In this document: piece after piece, positions 1 through 5,131 of the stretch
Layout of the letters: the number at the start of each line of letters is the position of its first letter
Position numbering within the stretch: the first letter of the stretch is position 1
Assembly: GCA_902805985.1 (NCBI GenBank)
Contig: CADCUW010000232.1
Coordinates: forward strand, 1 to 6,355
DNA length: 6,355 bases
Reading direction: 5' to 3'
Origin: an uncultured Rubrobacteraceae bacterium
GTDB taxonomy: Bacteria > Actinomycetota > Rubrobacteria > Rubrobacterales > Rubrobacteraceae
The notes under the pieces: model-generated
The model's input: only the letters and a program-made list of their open reading frames with translations
Told to the model about the DNA's origin: nothing
Databases searched by the model: none
Position numbers and translations under genes: made by a program

Positions 1-76
1 AGGACGTTGGCACCTATGTACCCAATGCTACAAGTCCGAAACGGCTGCAGGGGCTCCGGCGACTCTACTTCAACCC

Positions 77-118
77 CTATTCACCGGAGTGCCTAGAAGG
101 ATCGTTCTCCGAACTTCG
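77..118. repeat. Imperfect direct repeat, left copy (flanks channel gene)
   Basis: This 42-bp stretch matches 1414-1455 in the same orientation without gaps, at 34 of 42 positions by eye. The two copies bracket the channel gene 1,337 bp apart. On the minus strand this copy reads as an in-frame peptide tail, R-S-S-E-N-D-P-S-R-H-S-G-E, followed by TAG. Of the eight differences from the other copy, five fall at third codon positions of that frame and none at first positions, which hints that it was once coding. Its identity is unknown. It could be the 3' end of a multicopy gene (for example from an insertion sequence) or a dispersed intergenic repeat. Confidence 0.6.
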
Positions 119-226
119 GGCGTAGGGGGTTCTCAGAAGTGGGGTGCGACGGGGGCCCGCGTAACCGTTCGCCCGTTTGGCGCGTCTACATCGACAAGGA
201 GGGCCCACAACCGTCGGGGGGAACGC

Positions 227-1381
227 ATGGAATTAGGCAATGGCCCGTGGCATTCGGTCAACTCGGGCATCTACCACGATAACCCCGGCTGCCAGACCGG
301 CAACAGCATCGCCCCCGAGAACATCCGCCGCGGCACGGGCGATGGCCGGCTCTGCGAGGAGTGCGCGCGGCTCAACGACGCTGCCGGACCGGTGATCGGG
401 CCGACCGCCGGTGCGGCGGTCGATCCCACCGGCGGCCCCGAGGGTGTAGGTATGGAACAACGCCTCCCGCCGGAGGCCGCGAGCAGCCGGCCGGCCGGTG
501 CGGCTTACGGGTCGCCGTCCCCCAGGCCGAGGGTGTGGCGCAGGGCCGGTGCTTCTCGTGCGGGATACGGCCCAGAGGAAGAGGCCAGGATGGAAGAGAC
601 CGTCCGCCGCGGCACCAGGCGGGCGTTGGACGAGAAGGAACAAGAGCCCAGCAGCGGCGGCCTCTACGGCAGCCGGATAGACGACTCGCACATGGTGGGC
701 GCCGGCCTGGCCGAGCTCGTGGGCACGTTCATACTGGTCTACGGCGGCACCGCCGTGGCGGTCGGGGCGATCCTCTCGCGGCCGACGGCCGGCGCCGCCT
801 ACGACTCGCTGGCCGTGGCGCTGGCCTTCGGGTTGGCCCTCGCGGCCGTGGTCGCCGCGATCGGGCACGTCTCCGGGGCCCACGTCAACCCGGCGGTCAC
901 CCTGGGGATGGCCGCCACCGGCAAGTTCCCCTGGAGGTACGCCCCGGTCTACGTGGGCGCACAGCTCGTGGGAGCCATGCTCGCCGCGGTCGCAACCTGG
1001 ATCACCTTCGGCGGCCCGGCCAGGGGCGAGGCGAACCTGGCGGCCACCTACCCGGCCCAAGGGGTCGGGGACCTGCAGGCGTTCGTCGTCGAGGTCTTCA
1101 TCACCTTTATCCTGGTCTTCGTGGTTATGGCGGTGGCCACCGACGACAGGGCCCCCGCCGCGATAGCTCCCATAGCGGTGGGGTTCGCCCTGGCGGTGGG
1201 GGTCTTCGTCGCCGGCCCGGTGACCGGGGGGGCGGTCAACCCGGCGCGCGCCCTGGGGCCGATGATCGTGGCCGGGGACCTCACGAGCTTCTGGCTCTAC
1301 GTCCTGGGCCCGATCGTCGGGGGGGTGCTGGCGGCGTTCCTCTACGACCGCACCATGGCCCAGACCGAGGCCCCGGGCTAG
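227..1381 (+). CDS. MIP-family channel (aquaporin/aquaglyceroporin) with Cys/His N-terminal extension
   Basis: This is a six-helix membrane channel for water and/or small neutral solutes. From the ATG at 227 it is 384 aa. The MIP domain covers about residues 157-374, with helices near 158-183, 193-214, 239-261, 285-305, 313-330 and 355-374. Both signature half-helices are intact: HVNPAVT (NPA at 221-223) and AVNPARA (NPA at 338-340). Typical bacterial MIPs are 230-280 aa, so about 150 residues are extra. The first 50 carry H9, H17, C22, C43 and C46 in a YHDN-x2-C-x2-GN...GTG...LCEEC pattern that looks like a small metal-binding module. Residues 55-120 are a Gly/Ala/Pro-rich linker with looser third-position bias. 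The ATG at 227 keeps the Cys module and has a weak G-rich ribosome site (216-222). An ATG at 590, after a purine-rich stretch, would give a conventional 262-aa channel and is a real alternative start. The channel assignment is firm; the N-terminus and the solute are not. Confidence 0.9.
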   Translation: MELGNGPWHSVNSGIYHDNPGCQTGNSIAPENIRRGTGDGRLCEECARLNDAAGPVIGPTAGAAVDPTGGPEGVGMEQRLPPEAASSRPAGAAYGSPSPRPRVWRRAGASRAGYGPEEEARMEETVRRGTRRALDEKEQEPSSGGLYGSRIDDSHMVGAGLAELVGTFILVYGGTAVAVGAILSRPTAGAAYDSLAVALAFGLALAAVVAAIGHVSGAHVNPAVTLGMAATGKFPWRYAPVYVGAQLVGAMLAAVATWITFGGPARGEANLAATYPAQGVGDLQAFVVEVFITFILVFVVMAVATDDRAPAAIAPIAVGFALAVGVFVAGPVTGGAVNPARALGPMIVAGDLTSFWLYVLGPIVGGVLAAFLYDRTMAQTEAPG

Positions 1382-1413
1382 GGGCGCGCTACGGCCTCGC
1401 CCCATGCACACGG

Positions 1414-1455
1414 CTATTCATCCGAGTGCGTGGAAGGCTCATTCTCCGAAGTCCG
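1414..1455. repeat. Imperfect direct repeat, right copy
   Basis: This copy pairs with 77-118 (34 of 42 identical, no gaps) and starts 33 bp after the channel gene's stop codon. The minus strand reads R-T-S-E-N-E-P-S-T-H-S-D-E and then TAG. Four of the eight differences from the left copy are silent in this frame, and one more is a conservative Asp/Glu change. A minus-strand frame of 71 codons (1629 to 1414) ends with this tail, but its upstream part looks random, so only the tail seems conserved. Confidence 0.6.
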
Positions 1456-1482
1456 AATGCAGCATCCTGCATAGTCCGGGCC

Positions 1483-1520
1483 CGTCGGGCCGGGATTCTG
1501 CCCCGTCTCCCGGCCCGACG
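1483..1520. terminator. Perfect 13-bp GC-rich hairpin, possible bidirectional terminator
   Basis: The arm CGTCGGGCCGGGA (1483-1495) is perfectly complementary to 1508-1520, with a 12-nt loop. It lies about 100 bp past the stop of the plus-strand channel gene and about 200 bp past the end of the converging minus-strand transposase remnant, where a shared terminator would be expected. There is no T-run on either side, so it is not a classical intrinsic terminator. It could instead be an element end or an mRNA-stabilising structure. Confidence 0.35.
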
Positions 1521-1645
1521 CATACGAGTCGTCACTAGATGTTGTGGTCGTGGATGGATATACGGGCGGGTGGATAGGCGCGGGCGACATCATCCCCGCT
1601 TCCATCGTTGGACGTTCCCGCGATGACAAAAAAGTGGGGAAGGTT

Positions 1646-1674
1646 TTGACCGAGACCGTCGGCTTCTATAGATT
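1646..1674 (+). promoter_or_regulatory. Possible housekeeping-type promoter
   Basis: TTGACC at 1646-1651 is followed after 17 bp by TAGATT at 1669-1674, close to a sigma-A -35/-10 pair. It would fire rightward, antisense to the transposase remnant, with no gene directly downstream on that strand. It may be a leftover of a mobile element or a chance match in a locally AT-richer stretch. Confidence 0.2.
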
Positions 1675-1717
1675 GTCTGACAAGGAGCGGGAAGACTTAT
1701 GGGTTCTTGAGGCGTTG

Positions 1718-2179
1718 TCAGCGGCGCATCTCCTCCACTAGCGCGCCCACCAGCGCCTCCCCGGAGTCGGTGCCCTCTGCGACGGGTGAGAGCCGTCGGG
1801 AGAACTCACGAATGTTCACAGCGCCGAACGGGCGGAAGCCGAAGACACGGACGATCTCTACCACGTGCTTTCTGCGCGTAGTGTCGCGTTTTTTGGCGTA
1901 GTCGTCGAAGGCGTCCGGATCGGTCCCAATCCGTGAGGCGACGAACTCGACGATGGGACGGGGCACGACCTCTCCCGCCCTTAAGGGCCTCCCCGGGTAG
2001 CGCAGCAGACAGAGCTGGAGGGCGAAGCCCAGGCGGTTGACGGAGCCCCGGCGGACGGACACGGCCTCGAGATCCACCTCGGAGAGGGTGTAATGGCGGA
2101 CCATCCCACGACCGTCCGTTTCGGGGATGCCCGAGAGGCGTTCGCGCTGGGCTTTCGAGAGCAGGCTGCGTGTCGGCAA
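1718..2179 (-). pseudogene. Tn3-family transposase, N-terminal remnant (DUF4158-type region)
   Basis: The 153-aa product matches the start of Tn3-family TnpA transposases, which normally run to about 1,000 aa. The family pattern is clear: an LLSKAQRERL opening, RHYTLS at about 28-33, and NRLGFALQLCLLRYPGR at about 48-64. These are followed by the segment about a residue pair FVASRIG and DPDAFDDYAKK, and then a VFGFRPF stretch. The frame stops just after EEMRR, where a full protein would continue into the long central region and the DDE catalytic domain. No catalytic residues remain, so it cannot transpose. The start is a TTG at 2179, supported by a strong AGGAGGA site (2186-2192) with a 6-nt gap. 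No typical 38-bp Tn3 terminal inverted repeat was seen nearby. It is most likely a deletion or insertion scar. A retained stand-alone DUF4158 protein is less likely. Confidence 0.8.
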
Positions 2180-2185
2180 ATGGGG

Positions 2186-2192
2186 TCCTCCT
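2186..2192 (-). promoter_or_regulatory. Ribosome-binding site deciding the TTG start of the transposase remnant
   Basis: On the minus strand AGGAGGA sits 6 nt upstream of the TTG at 2179. No ATG or GTG is placed better, and the peptide from this TTG begins as the Tn3 transposase family does, so the non-ATG start is well supported. An ATT directly before it is a less likely start. Confidence 0.6.
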
Positions 2193-2431
2193 CGTTGGCG
2201 GCGCGGCTTTGCGGCGTGGTCGGGGTGGACGGGTACTTGTCGGCGGCCGTTTAGCCTACCGTCCGCGCGGCATGTGGGGGCGACGCGCCGGTAGAGCCCT
2301 GCCCGGGCTGTCTATCGCCCGCCCGTTCGTAGGGACCCCGCCAGGGTATGGCGTCCACCGGCCCTTCTGGGCGCCCGGCGCCCGCCGGGGCGACGCGTTG
2401 CCGGCCGCGCGCAGGGATCGCTTACCCACCG

Positions 2432-4321
2432 CTAGCCGACGGCCGGCGCGGCGGGCTCTCGGGTCTCTTGCTCCTTCTTCGCGCCCTTGCGCCGGTCGCC
2501 GAAGAGGTCCTTGAGGACCGAGACGGCGTAACCCAGCAGCGCCGTCGCCACCAGACAAGCTCCGAGGAACCAGACGGCGCTTTGTAGGCCGGAGAAGCCC
2601 GTCGCGGCATCCGCGATGGAGGAGAAGGCGTCCCGCGCGCCGCCGGTCCCTGGGCTCAAGGAGGCAAGGTCCCCACCGTAGAAGAGCAGGGAACGCAGCC
2701 CGTCCATCGAGTAGCGCACGGGCAGCCAGTCGGCGTAGGCCTGGTAGAAGCCGGGCAGCGCCTGTAGCGGCGAGGTGCCGCCCGAGGAGACCAGACCCAA
2801 AAGGACGTTCAAAACCGCGCTGATCCCTATGCCCGCCGTCCCGAACAGCGAGGCGAGTAGCATGGTTAGGCAGGCTGTCGTCGCCACGGCGAGGGCGAGG
2901 AAGATCCAGACCTGCGCCACGCCCGCCTCGTGCTCGACGCCCAAAAGCCCGAAGGCGACCCACGTCTCCACGGCCGCGACCAGCACAGCATAGAGCAGCC
3001 CGAGCAAGAGCCTCGCCGTCCATATTCCCGCCTGCGACACTCGTCGGCCCCGGGCGCTCAGGTCGTCCGCGGCGGTGCGGGCGCTGAAAAAGATGGCGGC
3101 ACCGCCCATCAGCGCGGCGAGGTTGGCGAGGAAGGCGAGGAAGAAGGGCGACTGGCCGTTACCGGAGTCTTCCCCGACGGGTTGGGCCTCCGCCACCTCG
3201 GCGCGCACCGGGTCCCCGAGTACGGCGGCGACCTCCGGCGGGAGCGCGGCCCCCCGCTCGCCCGCGGTTTCGGAGAGGCGCTCCGAGGTGGCCCGCGAAA
3301 CGGCCGATACGAGCCCCGCGGAGATATTTTCCACCGGCCCGGAGGCGGCCTGTCCCGCCGAAGGATTGGTGAGAATCTGTATCTGCGCCGGACGCGGAGT
3401 CTTCGGGAGCGGTCCGGCCTGCTCGGACACGCCAGCTTCGGAGACCGAGCCGCGGACGGGGTCGGAGATCACGGGCGCCGCGCCGGGGGGCACGGGCATA
3501 CCCTGCTGCGAGATGCCGTTTAGGATGCGCTCGCTGGTGGCCCCGGATATTCCGCCTACGATTCCCGTGAAAGCGCCCTCGATCTGGGCGGTCGTGGACG
3601 GTCTCACCGCCGGGCTCGTGAGCAGTTCCAGTTCCGCCGGCTCCGGCGCCTGTCCGGCGGAGGGGGGCGCAGCCGCCGGGGGAACGCCGGTCGGCGCGCC
3701 CGGAGGAGGGCCTGCCATGCCCGCGACCTGCTCGGAGTACCCGGCCGGGACCACGATGGCGGCGTAGAGCCTGCCGTTCTCGAGGCCTTCGAGCGCCGCC
3801 CGGCGCTCGCCCAGCTTCGTCCATTCGATAGAGGAAGGTGCCGGTGAGTCGGGGGAGGTGATCCTGGCGGTGACCTCCTCGCCCAGGTTCGCGGGCCGGC
3901 CGCCGAGCGTAGCCCCCTCGTCCTCGTTCACGACCGCGATGGGGATCTCGGGCGGGGAGGCGATTGCGGCGATGCGCTCGGAGTAGTCGGACGGGATGAC
4001 GATTGCGCCGTAGAGCTCGCCTCGCCCGATTCCTTCCAGCGCCGCCTCTCGGCTGCCGGGCCGCTGCCAGCCGACGATTTCGGAGGCCGGAGAGTCGGGG
4101 CCGCTCGCGTTCTCTACCACCCGATCGCCGAGGCTGACGCGCTCGCCGCCGAGCGTAGCCCCCCGGTCATCGTTGACCAGGGCTACGGGCAGACCTTCGA
4201 GGTTCTTCTCGGGGCTGACGACGGCGGCGAGGTAGGCGAAGAAAACGACGGCCAGCGCCGCCGTCGCCGCCACCACCGGCACCAGTACCTTGCGGCTGGC
4301 GATCACCCTCAGCGTGTTCAT
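2432..4321 (-). CDS. YhgE/Pip (DUF3533, ABC-2-like) membrane protein with duplicated ectodomain
   Basis: This is a 629-aa membrane protein of the YhgE/Pip type, related to ABC-2 permeases but with no ATPase domain. The family's role is poorly known; phage reception, secretion and export have been suggested for relatives. One helix (about 12-34) is followed by a large outside region (about 40-390), then five helices near 392-413, 433-459, 470-493, 495-515 and 581-603, and a charged cytoplasmic tail. The outside region starts with the family motif PVALVNDDRGATLGG (45-59) and the YGAIVIPSDYSE segment (104-115). It is built from repeats: module A at 44-125 recurs at 126-207, and module B at 229-305 recurs at 312-388, joined by a Pro/Ala/Gly-rich linker (203-228). 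The ATG at 4321 has a GAAAGGAG site 8 nt upstream. The gene is last in a three-gene run, 36 bp after its neighbour, and may export or sense a product of the upstream oxygenase (inference). Confidence 0.85.
   Translation of the reverse strand: MNTLRVIASRKVLVPVVAATAALAVVFFAYLAAVVSPEKNLEGLPVALVNDDRGATLGGERVSLGDRVVENASGPDSPASEIVGWQRPGSREAALEGIGRGELYGAIVIPSDYSERIAAIASPPEIPIAVVNEDEGATLGGRPANLGEEVTARITSPDSPAPSSIEWTKLGERRAALEGLENGRLYAAIVVPAGYSEQVAGMAGPPPGAPTGVPPAAAPPSAGQAPEPAELELLTSPAVRPSTTAQIEGAFTGIVGGISGATSERILNGISQQGMPVPPGAAPVISDPVRGSVSEAGVSEQAGPLPKTPRPAQIQILTNPSAGQAASGPVENISAGLVSAVSRATSERLSETAGERGAALPPEVAAVLGDPVRAEVAEAQPVGEDSGNGQSPFFLAFLANLAALMGGAAIFFSARTAADDLSARGRRVSQAGIWTARLLLGLLYAVLVAAVETWVAFGLLGVEHEAGVAQVWIFLALAVATTACLTMLLASLFGTAGIGISAVLNVLLGLVSSGGTSPLQALPGFYQAYADWLPVRYSMDGLRSLLFYGGDLASLSPGTGGARDAFSSIADAATGFSGLQSAVWFLGACLVATALLGYAVSVLKDLFGDRRKGAKKEQETREPAAPAVG
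3158..3637 (-). repeat. Tandem module B-B in the YhgE/Pip-like ectodomain
   Basis: Residues 229-305 and 312-388 align without gaps at an offset of 83 residues. Shared landmarks are LLTSPA/ILTNPS (233/316), ATSER (261/344) and DPVR followed by V-x-EA (287/370). By eye about 37% of positions are identical. It is an older or faster-changing duplication than module A. Confidence 0.7.
3701..4192 (-). repeat. Tandem module A-A in the YhgE/Pip-like ectodomain
   Basis: Residues 44-125 and 126-207 align without gaps at exactly 82 residues (246 bp), with about 41 of 82 identical by eye. Landmarks are P-x-A-x-VN, GATLGG, SPDSPA-like, AALEG, LY-x-AIV-x-P and YSE. At DNA level at least 19 bp are identical at 3899-3917 and 4145-4163. 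This is an internal coding duplication, not a mobile repeat. Confidence 0.85.
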
Positions 4322-4329
4322 CCGGTTGT

Positions 4330-4337
4330 CTCCTTTC
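4330..4337 (-). promoter_or_regulatory. Ribosome-binding site of the YhgE/Pip-like gene
   Basis: GAAAGGAG on the minus strand lies 8 nt before the ATG at 4321 and within the 36-bp gap after the upstream gene. The same eight bases precede the upstream gene (5138-5145). This supports both starts and similar translation of the two genes from one message. Confidence 0.7.
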
Positions 4338-4357
4338 TGGTTTTGCCGGTCAGGGGA

Positions 4358-5131
4358 TTACGCCAACCGGTACAGGATGGGCATCGCCGCCACGTCGTTA
4401 GCCTCGAAGTTGGCGAGTACGAAGGTGCGGAAAGTCCGCTTAAAGATCATCGACGGTAAGACGTCGCCCAAGGAGTCCCAGCGGTAGTGGTTGATGCTGT
4501 TGTAGTCCGAGGGCTGGCCCTCGCGGGGCAGCAGCACCGTCGAGTTGTCCAGGCCCGTCTTCCGACCCCACCAGCCGGCGGTGTCCTCCCAAACGGCCAG
4601 GTTTCGGGCCGTGTCGTCGGCGAAGAAGTGGTTGAAGAGGAAGATCCCCTGCCTCCCGTGGTCCACGGAGCCTATCGGCCCCATGCGCCTGGCGTTGGTG
4701 GCCGCGACGGCGTGGACGAAGGACGCCGCCTCGCGGACCGCGTCCTCCATCCCGCGGTATGCGGGCGAGGCCCTCAGGGCGTCGGCGGCCTCGGGGCTTT
4801 CCGTCTCGATCAGGACCGAGAGATCGAAGCAGGCGACGTGGACCTTCCCGGGTCGCTTCTCGACGAACTCCCCCCTGCCGGGCGGGATCAGGAGGGCGTC
4901 GAAGACGACGGCGCTCAAGACGCCCGGGTCGGCCTCGAGCCTTCGGGCCTGCTTCTTGAGGCCCGCGATAAGCCTGCGCTTCTTGCGGCTGTTGGGCAGG
5001 AACGGCGGCCTCTTGTCCACCTCTGCGGCAAGGTGGATATACCCGGAAGCGGAGGGCTCCACCAGCCTCGCCTTCGGGAACGAGAGGTTCTCGTTTGCCA
5101 CGGGCGATGTCCTTGTCGTCGTCTTCGTCAT
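4358..5131 (-). CDS. Conserved protein of unknown function, possible two-lobed alpha/beta (ABM-like) fold
   Basis: The product is 257 aa, with no signal peptide or membrane helix, so it is probably cytoplasmic. I recognise it only as resembling hypothetical proteins of actinobacteria. A basic stretch (47-64, rich in Lys/Arg) follows a short N-terminal segment. Residues 98-140 (HVACFDLSVLIETESPEAA then a helix) and 162-202 (GIFLFNHFFADD, a helix containing AVWEDTAGWW, then GLDNSTVLLP) each look like a strand-helix-strand lobe of a dimeric alpha/beta barrel. Many small oxygenases and heme- or quinone-handling proteins use that fold. His and Trp residues are dense from 158 to 218 (H158, H168, W181, W187, W188, H215, W218). 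The C-terminal part, ending in FEANDVAAMPILYRLA, looks constrained. The ATG at 5131 overlaps the oxygenase stop by 4 bp (ATGA) and has a GAAAGGAG site 6 nt upstream, pointing to coupled translation and a joint role with the oxygenase. The fold assignment is inference. Confidence 0.75.
   Translation of the reverse strand: MTKTTTRTSPVANENLSFPKARLVEPSASGYIHLAAEVDKRPPFLPNSRKKRRLIAGLKKQARRLEADPGVLSAVVFDALLIPPGRGEFVEKRPGKVHVACFDLSVLIETESPEAADALRASPAYRGMEDAVREAASFVHAVAATNARRMGPIGSVDHGRQGIFLFNHFFADDTARNLAVWEDTAGWWGRKTGLDNSTVLLPREGQPSDYNSINHYRWDSLGDVLPSMIFKRTFRTFVLANFEANDVAAMPILYRLA

Larger units (their letters stand above)
1382..1717. other. Gene-free stretch between channel gene and transposase remnant
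   Basis: These 336 bases contain no gene I can support. They hold the right copy of the direct repeat (1414-1455), a small inverted repeat (1457-1462 with 1467-1472, 4-nt loop), a perfect 13-bp hairpin (1483-1495 with 1508-1520) and a possible promoter at 1646-1674. Open frames on both strands cross the region, but they lack a convincing ribosome-binding site or a recognisable protein. From about 1620 to 1720 the bases are less GC-rich than the flanks. That fits DNA of different origin next to a broken transposon. Confidence 0.5.

Noticed and set aside
1..76. Left edge examined for the end of an upstream gene or an RNA gene
   Set aside because: No recognisable protein end, tRNA arms or promoter were seen.
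196..202. AAGGAGG, a strong Shine-Dalgarno-like sequence
   Set aside because: No start codon lies at usable spacing; the ATG at 227 is 24 nt further on, too far for normal use.
89..226. Longer version of the channel gene starting with GTG at 89
   Set aside because: The extra 46 residues are basic and low-complexity, the GTG lacks a good ribosome site, and this stretch overlaps the flanking repeat. The ATG at 227 begins the recognisable Cys/His module.
233..1411. Long minus-strand open frame opposite the channel gene
   Set aside because: Arg/Gly/His-rich composition typical of an antisense shadow of GC-rich coding DNA, with no recognisable domain.
361..1626. Long plus-strand open frame in a second phase across the channel gene, containing a CFSCG motif
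   Set aside because: Shadow frame dominated by Arg and Gly. The single Cys-x2-Cys is not supported by other family features.
1414..1629. 71-aa minus-strand open frame ending in the conserved tail
   Set aside because: Only the last 13 residues recur in the other copy. The upstream part is Ser/Thr/Pro-rich and includes the hairpin, so it is not a credible gene as a whole.
1544..1741. 65-aa plus-strand open frame ending near the transposase remnant
   Set aside because: It has a GTG start without a ribosome site and no family I recognise, and it overlaps the remnant. The second half reads protein-like but is too short to judge.
2374..2389. 6-bp GC stem with 4-nt loop downstream of the membrane protein gene, considered as a terminator
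   Set aside because: The stem is short, has no T-run, and GC-rich DNA gives many such stems by chance.
2170..2514. 114-aa plus-strand open frame between the remnant and the membrane gene
   Set aside because: Arg/Gly/Pro-rich, overlaps the 3' end of the membrane protein gene, and has no motif.
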